Part shown: piece by piece, positions 9,782-22,668 of the stretch
How positions within the stretch are numbered: the first letter of the stretch is position 1
How the letters are laid out: every line of letters begins with the position of its first letter
From: Aegilops tauschii subsp. strangulata
Lineage: Eukaryota; Streptophyta; Magnoliopsida; Poales; Poaceae
Direction: 5' to 3'
DNA length: 64,000 nt
Assembly (NCBI RefSeq): GCF_002575655.3
Contig: NC_053035.3
Coordinates: forward strand, 380,967,792-381,031,791
Made by a program: the position numbers and the translations under genes
The notes under the pieces: generated by a model
Seen by the model: only the letters and a program-made list of their open reading frames with translations
Told to the model about the DNA's origin: nothing
The model's database searches: none

Positions 9782-12456
9782 TGTAACATTCCAAATTTTT
9801 AATTTGGAATGTTATACATTAGATCATCATGCATATCATATTTTATTGCATTTCGTTCGCGATCCTCGAAATTCTAAGCAACTCAAGGACCCACGGAGAG
9901 AGTTGGGGATTTCATGATTTTCATATTTGAATTTTATCTAATATCGAAACGAGGATCATTTGTTTTAATTATTTTTCTCTCCGAAGAATATTTCATATTT
10001 AAAATATATGAGAAGGGATAATATGACTTCTCCAAAAATAATGAAATATTGGAGGAAAAATATTAAAAACAAATATTTGATTTTATTCGGATTTTCTTTC
10101 TATTTTATTTGCCTAGGAAAAATACGCGTTTTTCAAAATTAGATTTTAGGCCCAAATAAATGTTCATCCTGTCCGGCTTATTTTTAGAGGACGAGGAATA
10201 TTTGGAGTCCGTTTAGTATTTTTTTTCTTACTTTTTCTACACGTCGGATTTAAAAAAAAAGTCAACCAACCTACCGGGTCGTGCCCGGCTAGGACTCCTG
10301 GCCCGGCCGACCTTTATAAGCCAAGGCCCGAGCCGCCCCGAACCATAGCCGCCCCTAGCCGACCCTGGCGCCCCCAGCCCACCAGAGCCGCCGCCGCCAA
10401 CCCTAACCCTAGCCGCCCCCAACCGACCCTGACGCCGCCGCCGCCGCTAGCTGCCGCCCGCCGGAGCCGAGCCACCACCCCGCCGCCCCTAGCCGACCCC
10501 GCCGGACCCCGCCGCCACCTCGCCGCCTCGTCGGACTCGAGGTAGCCGCCGCCGGTTTTTTTATAAAACCGTTCGGTTTTAAAAAAACCTAGATCCGTTT
10601 TTTAGATCGGTTTTATGTTTTTTTTCTGGTTTAGTTATTTTACGGACATTCGTCCGTACGTTCGTTTTAACGAACGGTTTCGTCATTTAACCGTAGAGAG
10701 CGAACGTTCATTCGTTAGCTTGTTCGTCAGTTTTTCTTTTTCTCGGAATTTTCGCGATTATTTTCGATCGCGATTTCTGATCCGATTTTCGTTTTAGTAT
10801 AACTTTGCGCTCGTTTGTCAGAATCAGGCGATTCAAGCGCCTAGAGTTTCGTCTCAAAACCCTCTTTCCGTTTAACCAACTTGAACAAGTTTTTGGTACA
10901 GTAAAAAAGTTGACTTAGGCCCAGATTAGTAAACGGAGCTTGTTTCTTTCGCCGTTTGAGTTTCGTTGCTTCGTTCGATTTGATTCTTTTTGCCAACCGG
11001 AGTTTAAGTTGAACTTTCTGGTTAGATCTCTTATTTGAGTTTTACCCATGCACCCTTGCTTGATTGCTTATGTATGTCATTGTTTGTTTGCGATAGAGTA
11101 CCCGGAGTGCGCAGCGTGCTACTACGAGTCTCTAGGTTTTCCGGATCATCAGCAAGGCAAGTAACACTTTGATCATACCTCCTTACTACCCAGTTTTATT
11201 GCATTAGATCAACCCTCAAACAATTGCATGGTTAGGATCTGTTTAATTTGTGGGTTTTGGGAAGTAGATGAGTAGTACCTATTACCTGTTTTATTATCAA
11301 ACCCTTGGGAGTTACTTCTACGTTTGCTTATATTGCTATGCTATGCTCGTAGACGTGGATTGGGTTTGAGTGTTTCCATGACAGATGTGAGATTTTTAAT
11401 TAATGGTTCAACTTAAGGTGGCTACTTAAATTTACATCTGGGTGGATTGAGGCACCTGGGGAACCCAGTGTTGCCTGTTTTTTTGGAAATCCCGGGGTAC
11501 CGTGTGATTCTCCTATGGACCGCCACCCAGGCTCAAAGGGATCATGAGATTATTCATGCTAGAAACTTCCGTGTGCAGCCACAAGCTATTATGGGCTCTA
11601 GCATAGTTGATTAAGTCGTGTGAACTCTTATAGTGGTAGACTAGCAGATGTAGGGGAAAGTAGGTGTAACTGTCTACCCATCGTAAGGTGCTAACGCTTC
11701 TGAAAGACTGTGTCTCGGTCATCCGTTTCTCAAACATCATGAAGTGCGAGAAATCCAACGGAGGAGATCGAGTCTTGTGGGGAAAAGTGCGCAAACCTCC
11801 GCAGAGTGTACTATCTAATCATGGTTAGCCGTGTCCCCGGTTATGGACATCTTGAGTATCTAGTTCTTGGATTATCATGTGAATCTCATCATGTTACTAA
11901 ATTAAATTTGTTGCGTTTAATGAAGATTGCTTAATTGGGATTGACTTGGGTGAACCTTCTCAATGTTTAACAACCACCATGATAGTTAAATAAAATTTAT
12001 TCCTTTGTTGTAGGGAAAAATTGGCTTTTTCGCAAAACTGTAACCACAGAGCTTTCCACTAGCCAAATATGCACGTAGTGTTAGCATTATTCTGTTCGTT
12101 ACTCTCTATGTGTTACTTTGCCAGCATATTCCATGTGCTAACCCGTTTTCGGGCTGCAACGTTCATGTTGAGACTTTTCAGACGATGATTAAGGTGCCAT
12201 AGGTCGTGGTCTTATACTCAGTGATGCCGTTGGAGTTGATGGACTCACTTTATCTTCCAAGCCTTCCGCTGTTATCGTATTAGATGGCCTTAAGCCATAT
12301 TTATTGTAACAAGTTCTCTCTTGAGACTATTCGATGTAATAAGTGTGTGATTGCTACTCTGTTATAAATCCTTCAAGTACTGTGCGTGTCAGCATTACTG
12401 ATCCAGGGATGACACTGATGCATAGAGATTAGACTGTTTAAGGTCTGGTCGCTACA
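9782..12456 (+). repeat. 5' LTR of the chromodomain Gypsy element
   Basis: It is 2675 bp, starting TGTAACATTCC and ending CGCTACA. It contains a CCG-rich block (10390-10540) and a T-rich leader after it. It aligns with 17880-20649 over its whole length. The 3' LTR is about 95 bp longer, mainly through extra CCG repeats and a short insert near 18303. Confidence 0.9.
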
Positions 12457-12459
12457 AGA

Positions 12460-12473
12460 TGGTATTAGAGCAC
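12460..12473 (+). promoter_or_regulatory. Primer-binding site
   Basis: TGGTATTAGAGCAC lies four bases after the 5' LTR and differs by one base from TGGTATCAGAGC, the usual plant match to initiator tRNA-Met. Confidence 0.8.
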
Positions 12474-12566
12474 ACGCTGACTGTAGGACACGACCACTAA
12501 GCTAAGACCCTAGATCACTACTCTCTTCTCATTTCTGACTCCTCTCCTTTCTTCCACTCTTTTAGG

Positions 12567-13254
12567 ATGGCGGAGTCAAGGAACAAGTTCGCACAACCGG
12601 ATGAGGATACACCTTTTGGACGACACTTGAAGGAAGTTACTAGGTACCTGAACATTGGAATACCAGGCTTCACCGGGACCTACAACGCCACACTACCAGA
12701 AGAGGAGCATTGGATGATTCAAGTTCATGTTCCAGGAAGAACATTCATGCCAGTCACTGATCCCATAGAGTTTTCCTTTGATGCACCAATCTGGAGTCTA
12801 GGAAAGAGCATGGCAACCCACAAGGATCTCAAGGATACTATCTACAAGATTTGTGGGCGCCAGGGAGATGATCAGCACCAGGAAGGATAGATCAATTGCA
12901 GCTTTCATCCAGGAGTTAAACCAGCACATTCGTCGCCAAGAGAACCAGATGTGCGCAGACATGGTAGATTTGAAGAAGGCAAAGACTAGGATCACGGAGC
13001 TGGAGGAAGAACTCAAGTCTACACGCGATGGATACGAGGAGGAAATCGCAACCTTATTGGAGAAGAATGACGACCCGATAAAGAAGATCGGAGTATTCAT
13101 GGGAGACCCCGCGCCGGGAGGAGAAGACGACGATTCTACTTGTCCGAAGAACTACATCATCATCGACGACACCGACTCGGACCACAGTGATGATGATTTT
13201 GCTGATGAAGCTGCAGCAGATATCATGGAGTCTTCGACCGATCAAAATTTCTAG
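12567..13254 (+). pseudogene. Extra sense ORF upstream of gag
   Basis: Two overlapping frames (12567-12890 and 12853-13254) join through what looks like one single-base frameshift near 12855-12870, giving roughly 225 residues. The N-terminal half is globular (HWMIQVHVPGRTFMPVTD, FSFDAPIWSLGKSMATHK), the middle is a predicted coiled coil (KKAKTRITELEEELKSTRD), and the C-terminus is very acidic (DDTDSDHSDDDFADE). It resembles no standard gag or pol domain and precedes gag by about 200 bp. Extra ORFs are known in some plant Gypsy lineages. Its function is unknown. Confidence 0.55.
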
Positions 13255-13456
13255 TAGACCACCATATCAGTAGTAGTATTTCCCCCATGTATATAGTATA
13301 GTGCGAGCACTTTTGTAACGATAGTTAGATCGATTGTATGCCTTGTTTGAAATTGATTGGAGTGATATGATTGTGTTTGTCTCATGTGCATATGGGTAGT
13401 GTTTTCCCTCTAGATCTCATTCTATTCTATTTTCTCATCTTTTCTAAACCCCTCAG

Positions 13457-13558
13457 ATGCCTCCGAGACGCGACACCGGATTTGTGTTCCTACTAGAGAT
13501 CCCTCAATTGATTCAGCAGCAGAATGCCCTGATGCAAGTGTTAGTTCAGAACCAAGGC

Positions 13559-13596
<38 letters not shown>

Positions 13597-14467
13597 CCCA
13601 CCACCACCACCTGTTGACCATTTAGCCCGTTTCTTGAGGCTGAATCCGCCGGTGTTTTCTAGCAGCACCGAGCCGATTGTTGCAGATGATTGGCTCCGCA
13701 AGGTTGGAAGGGAGCTGACCACTGCATGATGCACAGATGCAGAGAGAGTGCGCTTTGCCGCACATCAGCTTGATAGACCCGGATCATCATGGTGGGAGAA
13801 TTACACAGCCACACACCCCATCGACACTGTCACATGGGACCAGTTTCAGCAAGCTTTCCGTACTGCCCATGTTTCAGCAGGAGCTATGGCCATGAAGAAG
13901 CATGATTTTTGCAACTTATGCCAAGGAGGACGCGCCGTTGGCCAGTATGTGGAGGATTTCAGTAAGCTAGCACGTTATGCCCCTGATGACGTTGCTACAG
14001 ATGCAACCAAGCAGGAGAAGTTTCTGGAAGGACTGAATGATGAGCTGAGCATGCAGTTGATGGTGGCAACCTTCAACAACTACCAGGAGTTGGTAGATAG
14101 AGATCTCATGATTGAAGGGAAGCAGCAGCAGATTGAAAGCCGTAAGAGGAAGTATGGACAAGGGAAGTACAATTCTGGAGCCCATCAGAAGCCTCGATTT
14201 ACCCCGAACTCGGGAGGGCCTTTTCAGCATACCCATGGAGGAGGGAGTTTGCACAACCATAGTGGCCCCAAGAATGGGAATGGTAACGGAGGAAGCAACG
14301 GACAGAACCATTCCAACCCATGAACCCCAGCCACTAAGGATCTGAGCCACGTCACTTGCTACAAATGCCAGAAGACTGGACATTATGCCAATGAATGTCC
14401 TGAAGCTAAGAATGGGAATGACAATGGAAGCTCGGGGAAGAAGCCGAACCCTTTCAACAGAGGACAA
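13457..14467 (+). pseudogene. gag of the chromodomain Gypsy element
   Basis: It begins MPPRRDTGF and runs in frame 2. A poly-Asn tract from an AAC microsatellite (13559-13597) is followed by poly-Pro, then a retrotransposon gag core (WWENYTATHPIDTVTWDQF, FCNLCQGGRAVGQYVEDF). A CCHC zinc knuckle follows, CYKCQKTGHYANEC, at about 14359-14400. In-frame stops at 13727 and 14321 disable it. The same frame continues into protease, so gag and pol were one polyprotein. In living elements the product forms the cytoplasmic particle that packages element RNA. Confidence 0.85.
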
Positions 14468-17400
14468 GTGAACCACGTTAACGTGGAGGAGGTAGAAGCC
14501 CAGCCTGATGCAGTAATAGGTAAGTTTTTGGTTGAGTCATTTACTTCAATCATTCTTTTTGATACTGGTGCATCGCATTCATACATATCAAGGGGATTTC
14601 TGGATAAGTATAAGTTGCCCACCAAAGTTCTTAGAACACCTATGTTAGTAAGCTCGCCAGGAGCAGAGTATATGGCAAGCCAAGGATGTTTTCAGATGCC
14701 ATTGGCCATAGGTAGGCATGTTTTCCCCTCAGACTTGATAATCCTGGAGTCGCAAGGTTTGGATGTGATTTTGGGAATGGATTGGCTATCGATGTACGGT
14801 GGAAACATCGATTGCGCCAGTAAGATGATTTTGCTTACCACCCAGAAGGAAGGAGGATTAAGTATGTATCCCGGCATGTGCCGAAGAGGACTCAAGTGAA
14901 TTCCTTATCAGGAGTTGTACAGGAGGAGGTACCAGTGGTGAAGGATTTCCCTGACGTATTTTATAGAGGAGTTGCCAGGCATGCCACCCCGGATAGAGAC
15001 ATTGAGTTTTTGATTGAGCTTTTGCCAGGCACATGGCCAATATGTGAGAGACTGTACAGGATGCCCGCTAAGGATTTGGAGGAAATTAAGAAACAGATTA
15101 AGGAGTTACTGGATAAGGGTTATATTCGCCCAATTTCTTCACCTTGGGGATCACCAGTACTTCTAGTGGAGAAGAAGGATGGATCGTTGAGGATGGTTGT
15201 TGATTATCGTGGATTGAATGAAGTGACCATCAAGAACAAGTACCCACTGCCGATGATCAATGATTTGTTTGACCGACTACAAGGAGCTAAATTATTTTCC
15301 AAGATTGATTTGCGATCAGGATACCACCAGCTGAAGATTCGAGAGTAGGATATACCTAAGACAGCTTTTACCACAAGGTATGGGCTATATGAGTACACCG
15401 TTATGTCATTTGGCCTGACTAACGCACCTGCCTATTTCATGAACATGATGAACAAGGTGTTTATGGAGTTTTTGGATAAGTTCGTCGTGGTGTTCATTGA
15501 TGATATTCTGGTCTACTCGAAGAATGAAGAGGAGCATAAGGAGAATTTGCGTTTGGTACTTGGAAAGCTCAGAGAACATCAGTTATATGCCAAGTTCAGC
15601 AAGTTCGAGTTTTGGTTGAAGGAAGTGGGATTCCTCGGACATGTTATATCCGGAGAAGGAATAGCAGTAGACCCCACCAAGGTTAGCACGGTGACAAATT
15701 GGGAAGCACCCACGTCAGTTGGAGAGATCCGGAGTTTTCTTGGACTCACATGATACTACCCGAGGTTCATTGAGAATTTCTCGAAAATTGCGAAGCCCAT
15801 GACGCAGTTGTTAAAGAAGGACACCAAGTTCAATTGGACTGAGGAATGTGAGGCTAGCTTCCAGGAGTTGAAGAAACGCTTAGTTACAGCACCAGTGTTG
15901 ATTCTGCCAGATCAACGCAAGGATTATGAGGTGTATTGCGACGCTTCTCGTCGAGTACTTGGAGCGGTGCTTATGCAGGAGGGAAGAGTTGTTTCGTATG
16001 CCTCACGACAGCTTAAACCCCATGAGTTGAATTATGCTACACATGATTTGGAGTTAGCAGCCGTAGTGCATGCATTGAAGACGTGGAGACATTTTCTCAA
16101 AGGAAACCATTGTGAGGTGTACACGGATCACAAGAGTTTGAAGTATATCTTCACGCAGAAGGAGTTAAATCTCAGGCAAAGGAGATGGTTGGAGCTCATC
16201 AAGGATTATGATATGAGACTGCATTATCACCCAGGGAAGGCTAACGTAGTAGCTGATGCGTTGAGCCGCAAGAGCCATGTCAACACACTCATGACTGGAG
16301 AGTTACCCAAGGAGTTAGCCGAGGATCTTCGTGAACTATGTTTGGAGATAGTTCCGAGAGGCTATGTAGCAGCATTGGAAATTCAGTCTACTTTGATGGA
16401 TAAGATTAGAGAAGCCTAGAAGATAGACAAGGAGATTGCCGAGATAAAGGAAAGGATGAGCAAAGGAAAAGCCAAGGGATTTCATGAGGATGAGCACGAT
16501 ACCTTATGGTTTGAGGACCGTGTTTATGTGCCCAATGATCCGGAGATCAGGAAGTTGATTTTGCAAGAGGCCCATGATTCGCCGTATTCGATTCACCCAG
16601 GAAATACCAAGATGTATCTGGATTTAAAGGACAGTTTCTGGTGGACCGGAATGAAGAAGGATATTGTGGAGTATGTCGCAGTTTGTGATGTATGTCAGAG
16701 AGTGAAGGCAGAACACCAGAACCCAGCAGGATTGCTACAACCATTGTCGATACCCGAATGGAAGTGGGATAAGCTAGGCATGGATTTTATCACGGGATTG
16801 CCCAGGACTCGTTCAGGCTATGACTCGATATGGGTTGTAGTCGATCGTTTGACGAAGGTAGCTCATTTCATCCCAGTGAAGACCACTTATACCAGTGCTA
16901 AGTTGGCAAGGATATACATGACCATGATCGTATGTCTGCATGGAGTTCCGAGGACCATTGTATCAGATAGAGGAACCCAGTTTACCTCAAAGTTCTGGCG
17001 TCAGTTGCACGAGACTTTGGGTACCAGGCTAGAGTTAAGTACAACCTTTCACCCACAGACAGATGGATACACCGAGAGAGTCAATCATATTTTGGAAGAC
17101 ATGCTGAGAGCTTGTGCGCTAGATTATGGATCCAGTTGGGATGATAATTTACTGTATGCAGAGTTTTCTTACAACAATAGCTACCAAACCAATTTGAAGA
17201 TGGCCCTTTCGAAGCTCTGTACGGAAGGAGGTGCAGGACACCGTTGTTGTGGGACGAAGTTGGTGACCGTCAGTTGTTTGGACCAGTTTTGATTAAAGAG
17301 TCTGAAGAGAAGGTTAAGTTGATTCGTGATAGACTCAAGGTAGCCCAGTCCAGGCAGAAGTGTTATGCGGATTCTAAACGCAAGCAGACAGTTTACGAAG

Positions 17401-17830
17401 TCAGAGACAGAGTTTATCTTCGTGTGTCCCCACTTTGAGGAGTTAAGTGTTTTGGAGTCAAGGGAAAGTTGGCACCACGTTTTGTGGGACCATACAAAGT
17501 TTTGGAACGAATGGGAGAAGTTGCTTACAAGTTGGAATTGCCCGAAGGATTGTCAGGAGTTCACGATTTATTCCATGTTTCTCAGTTGAAGAAGTGCCAC
17601 GCGGAGATGGCTGATATACCTTTGAGAGATACAGTGCCACTGGAAGCAATTCAGTTGGATAGCGATCTGACCTACGAGGAGAAACCAGTTAAGATTCTTG
17701 AGTTTACCAGCAGAGTCACCCGCAGCAAGGTTATCAAGTTTTGCAAAGTTCAGTGGAGCCACCATATTGAAGATGAAGCCACTTGGGAACGATAGGAAGA
17801 CCTACGGAAGGACCACCCTCACCTATTTTC
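14468..17830 (+). pseudogene. pol with chromodomain of the Gypsy element
   Basis: Domains in order: aspartic protease (FDTGASHSYIS, about 14560); reverse transcriptase with the FIDDILVYS active site near 15495; RNase H ([14 protein letters not shown] near 15935); integrase with CDVCQRVK zinc-binding residues near 16685; the catalytic core (MDFITGLP, IVSDRGTQFTS, HPQTDGYTERV); and a C-terminal chromodomain (ILEFTSRVTRSKVIKFCKVQW). Frameshifts fall near 14850 and 17205. Stops lie at 15346, 15751, 16417, 17436 and 17793. Chromodomains of this class are thought to steer integration to heterochromatin. This copy is defective. Confidence 0.9.
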
Positions 17831-17861
17831 TAGCCAACCCGCATCTCGAGGGCGAGATTCA

Positions 17862-17878
17862 TCTTAAGGGGGGTAGGT
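17862..17878 (+). promoter_or_regulatory. Polypurine tract
   Basis: TTAAGGGGGGTAGG lies immediately before the 3' LTR start TGTAACATCCC at 17880, the expected position for the plus-strand primer. Confidence 0.8.
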
Positions 17879-17879
17879 T

Positions 17880-20649
17880 TGTAACATCCCAAATTTTTAA
17901 TGTGGAATGTTATACATTAGATCATCATGCATATCATATTTTATTGCATTTCGTTTGCGATCCTCGAAATTCTAAGCAACTCAAGGACCCACGGAGAGAG
18001 TTGGGGATTTCACGATTTTCATATTTGAATTTTATCAAATATCGAAACGAGGATCATTTGTTTTAATTATTTTTCTCTCCGAAGAATATTTCATATTTAA
18101 AATATATGAGAGGGGATAATATGACTTCTCCAAAAATAATGAAATATTGGAGGAAAAATATTAAAAACAAATATTTGATTTTATTCGGATTTTATTTCTA
18201 TTTTATTTGCCTAGGAAAAATACGCGTTTTTCAAAATTACATTTTAGGCCCAAATAAATGTTCATCCTGTTCGGCTTATTTTTAGAGGACGGGGAATATT
18301 TATGTCGGGATTTTTGGAGTAAGTTTAGTATTTATTTTCTTACTTTTTCTGCATGATGGATTTTTTTTAAAAGTCAACCGACCTACTAGGCCGTGTCCGG
18401 CTAGGACTCCTGGCCCGGCCGGCCTTTATAAGCCAAGGCCCGAGCCGCCCCGCACCCTAGCCGCCCCCAGCCGACCCCGGCGCCCCCAGCCCACCCAAGC
18501 CGCCGCCGCCAACCCTAACCCTAGCCGGCCCCAGCCGACCCCGCCGCCTCCGATAGCCGCCGCCGCCGCCGGATCCGCCGCCGCCGCCGGATCCGCCACC
18601 CGTGCCGCCCGCCGTAGCCGCCGCCGCCGTCCGTCCCGCCGCCGGTGCCGAGCCGCCGCCCCGCCGCACCTAGCCGACCCCGCCGGACCCCGCCGCCACC
18701 TCTCCGCCTCGCAAGAGATCTCGCCGGACTCGAGGTAGCCACCGCCGGTTTTCTTCTAAAACCGTTCGGTTTTAAAAAAAAAACCTAGATCCATTTTTTA
18801 GATCGGTTTTATGTTTTTTCGATTTAGTTATTTTGCGGACGTTCGTCCGTACGTTTGTTTTAACGAACGGTTTCGTCGTTTAACCGCAGACAGCGAACGT
18901 TCGTTCGTTAGCCTCTTCATCAGTTTTTCTTTTTCTCGGAATTTTTGCGATTATTTTCGATCATGATTTCTGATCCGATTTTCGTTTTAGTATAACTTTT
19001 CGCTCGTTTGTCGGAATCGGGCGATTCAACCGCCTAGAGTTTCGTCTCGAAACCCTCTTTATGTTTAACCAACTTGAACAAGTTTTTGGTACAGTAAAAA
19101 TTGACTTAGGTCCAGATTAGTAAATGGAGCTTGTTTCTTTCGCCGTTTGAGTTTCGTTGCTTCGTTTGATTTGATTCTTTTTGCCAACCGGAGTTCTTAA
19201 GTTGAACTTTCTGGTTAGATCTCTTATTTGAGTTTTACCCATGCACCCTTGCTTGATTGCTTATGTATGTCATTGTTTGTATGCGATAGAGTACCCGCAG
19301 TGCGCAGCGTGCTACTACGAGTCTCTAGGTTTCCCGGATCAGCAGCAAGACAAGTAACACTTTGATCATACCTCCTTACTACCCAGTTTTATTGCATTAG
19401 ATCAACCCTCAAACAATTGCATGGTTAGGATCTGTTTAATTTGTCAGTTTTGGGAAGTAGATGAGTAGTACCTATTACCTGTTTTATTATCAAACCCTTG
19501 TGAGTTACTTCCACGTTTGCTTATATTGCTATGCTATGCTCGTAAACGTGGATTGGGTTTGAGTGTTTCCATGACAGATGTGAGATTGTTAATTAATGGT
19601 TCAACTTAAGGTGGCTACTTAAATTTACATCGGGTGGATTGAGGCACCTGGGGAACCCAGCGTTGCCTGTTTTTTTTGAAATCCCGGGGTATCGTGTGAT
19701 TCTCCTATGGACCTCCACCCAGGCTCAAAGGGATCATGAGACTATTCATGCTAGAAACTTCTGTGTGCAGCCACAAGCTATTATGGGCTCTAGCATAGTT
19801 GATTAAGTCGTGTGAACTCTTAAAGTGGTAGACTAGCAGATGTAGGGGAAAGTAGGTGTAACTGTCTACCCATCGTAAGGTGCTAACGCTTCTAAAAGAC
19901 TGTGTCTCAGTCATCCGTTTCTCAAACATCATGAAGTGCAAGAAATCCAACGGAGGAGATCGAGTCTTGTGGGGAAAAGTGCGCATACCTCTGCAGAGTG
20001 TACAATCTAATCATGGTTAGCCGTGTCCCCGGTTATGGACATCTTGTGTATCTAGTTCTTGGATTATCATGTCAATCTCATCATGTTCCTAAATTAAATT
20101 TGTTGGGTTTAATGAAGATTGCTTAATTGGGATTGAGTTGGGTGAACCTTCTCAATGTTTAACAACCACCATGATAGTTAACTAAAATTTATTCCTTTGT
20201 TGTAGGAAGAAATTGGCTTTTTCGCAAAACTGTAACCATAGAGCTTTCCACTAGCCAAATATGCATGTAGTGTTAGCATTATTCTGTTCATTACTCTTTA
20301 TGTGTTACTTTGCCAGCATATTCCATGTGCTGACCCGTTTTCGGGCTGCAACGTTCATGTTGCAGACTTTTCAGACGACGATTAAGGTGCCATAGGTCGT
20401 GGTCTTATATTCAGTGATGCCGTTGGAGTTGATGGACTCACTTTATCTTCCAAGCCTTCCGCTGTTATCGTATTAGATGGCCTTGAGCCATATTTATTGT
20501 AACAAGTTCTCTCTTGAGACTATTCGATGTAATAAGTGTGTGATTGCTACTCTGTTATAAATCCTTCAAGTACTGTGCGTGTCAGCATTACCGATCCAGG
20601 GATGACACTGATGCACAGAGATTAGACTGTTTGAGGTCTGGTCGCTACA
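17880..20649 (+). repeat. 3' LTR of the chromodomain Gypsy element
   Basis: It is 2770 bp and homologous to 9782-12456 throughout. CCG-trinucleotide expansion at about 18500-18720 explains most of the length difference. It ends CGCTACA and is followed by CGACT. Confidence 0.9.
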
Positions 20650-20699
20650 CGACTTTTTCCGGTGTTGGCTGTCTTGGGGTATCTTGCCATTAAGCCGTC
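20650..20699 (+). mobile_element. Element A island between two insertions
   Basis: Fifty bases left between the 3' LTR of the Gypsy element and the Angela-type solo LTR. The last five, CCGTC, are repeated at 22441-22445 after the solo LTR, so 20699 and 22446 were once adjacent. Confidence 0.6.
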
Positions 20700-22440
20700 T
20701 CTTGGGGAACGTAGTAATTTCAAAAAAAAAATCCTACGCATACGCAAGATCATGGTGATGCATAGCAACGAGAGGGGAGAGTGTTGTCCACGTACCCTTG
20801 TAGACCGACAGCAGAAGCGTTATTACAACGCGGTTGATGTAGTCGAACGTCTTCACGATCCGACCGATCAAGTACCGAACGTACGGCACCTCCGAAGTTC
20901 TACACACGTTCAGCTCGATGACGTCCCTCGAACTCCGATCCAGCCGAGTGTTGAGGGAGAGTTTCGTCAGCACGACGGCATGGTGACGATGATGATGTTC
21001 CACCGACGCAGGGCTTCGCCTAAGCTTCGCGACGGTATTATCGAGGTGTAATCTGGTGGAGGGGGGCACCGCACACGGCTAAAATATCGTATATCAAGTG
21101 TGTTCTTAGGTGCCCCCCTGCCCCCGTATATAAAGGAGCAAGGGGGAGGCCGGCTGCCTATGGGGCGCGCCAAGGAGAGGGGGGGAGTCCTCCTCCTAGT
21201 AGGAGTAGGACTCCCCTTTCCTAGTCCTACTAGGAAAAGAAGGGGGGAAGGAAAGAGAGGGAGAGGGAGAGGGAAAGGGGGCTGCGCCCCCCTCTCCTAG
21301 TCCAACTAGGACTCCTCTGGGAGGGGGCGCACCACCTCCTGGCTGCTGCCCTCTCTCTCCCCTCAAGGCCCACTAAGGCCCAATACTTCCCCGGGGGGTT
21401 CCGGTAACCCTCCGGCACTCCGGTTTAATCCGAAACTTCTCCGGAACACTTCCGGTGTCCGAATATAGTCGTCCAATATATCAATCTTTACGTCTCGACC
21501 ATTTCGAGACTCCTCGTCATGTCCGTGATCACATCCGGGACTCCGAACAACCTTCGGTACATCAAATCACATAAACTCATAATATAACTGTCATCGTAAC
21601 TTTAAGCGTGCGGACCCTTTGGGTTCGAGAACTATGTAGACATGACCGAGACACCTGTCCGGTCAATAACCAATAGCGAGACCTGGATGCCCATATTGGC
21701 TCCCACATATTCTACAAAGATCTTTATCGGTCAGACCGCATAACAACATACGTTGTTCCCTTTGTCATCGGTATGTTACTTGCCCGAGATTCGATCGTCG
21801 GTATCTCGATACCCAGTTCAATCTCGTTACCGGCAAGTCTCTTTACTCGTTCCGTAATACATCATCCCGCAACTAACTCATTAGTCACAATGCTTGCAAG
21901 GCTTATAGTGATGTGCATTACCGAGTGGGCCCTGAGATACCTCTCCGACAATCGGAGTGACAAATCCTATTCTCGAAATACGCCAACCCAACAAGTACCT
22001 TTGGAGACACCTGTAGAGCACCTTTATAATCACCCAGTTACGTTGTGACGTTTGGTAGCACACAAAGTGTTCCTCCGGTAAACGGGAGTTGCATAATCTC
22101 ATAGTCATGGGAACATGTATAAGTCATGAAGAAAGCAATAGCAACATACTAAACGATCGGGTGCTAAGCTAACGTAATGGGTCATGTCAATCACGTCATT
22201 CTCCTAATGAGGCGATCCCGTTAATCAAATAACAACTCATGTCTATGGCTAGGAAACATAACCATCTTTGATTAACGAGCTAGTCAAGTAGAGGCATACT
22301 AGTGACACTTTGTTTGTCTATGTATTCACACATGTATTATGTTTCCGGTTAATACAATTCTAGCATGAATAATAAACATTTATCATGATACAAGGAAATA
22401 TATAATACTTTATTATTGCCTCTAGGGCATATTTCCTTCA
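20700..22440 (-). mobile_element. Solo LTR of a BARE1/Angela/WIS-type Copia element
   Basis: Reading the minus strand, it begins TGAAGGAAATATGCCCTAGA and ends with GTTCCCCAAGA (CCCCAACA expected, so one terminal base is changed). The same LTR, more intact, lies at 58477-60211 attached to an Angela-type pol. It is flanked by CCGTC on both sides (20695-20699 and 22441-22445). No internal region lies next to it, so unequal recombination between two LTRs has removed the body. A TATA box reads TTTATATACGG on the minus strand near 21125. Confidence 0.88.
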
Positions 22441-22668
22441 CCGTCGCCCCGGCTTAATGTGCACATATACTTGTGATGTAAAAGATCCTCAGCGCCATTG
22501 TGACATTCAGTTGTCTGATGCAGAAATTACTGAAGCCACCAAAAAATTGCTGAATGAATGTGTAAAGGAGTGCAGCAAAACCGGACTTAGTCCTTTCTGC
22601 ACTTTCAACAAGCCACCAGCTATCAGAGTTGCACATCTTCTGCTTAATCCATATTCTTGATACCTACT
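22441..22668 (+). mobile_element. Element A island, gag-like coding
   Basis: It contains an open stretch including CDVKDPQRHCDIQLSDAEI and KLLNECVKECSKTGLSPFC. This sits between the Angela-type solo LTR and the non-autonomous element at 22669 and belongs to the same protein as the coding at 9330-9781. Confidence 0.5.

Larger units (their letters stand above)
9782..20649 (+). mobile_element. Full-length chromodomain Ty3/Gypsy retrotransposon
   Basis: Two direct LTRs (9782-12456 and 17880-20649) both begin TGTAACATYCC and end GGTCGCTACA, flanked by TGACT and CGACT, a 5-bp duplication with one mismatch. Order inside is primer-binding site, extra 5' ORF, gag, protease, reverse transcriptase, RNase H, integrase, chromodomain, purine tract. 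This is the chromovirus layout; the long LTRs suggest the Tekay/Del clade (inference). Coding regions have many stops and at least three frameshifts, so the copy is dead. It is inserted in element A. Confidence 0.9.

Noticed and set aside
20700..22440. Complete Angela element at this site
   Set aside because: CCGTC lies on both sides of a single LTR and the flanks are element A sequence, so it is a solo LTR.
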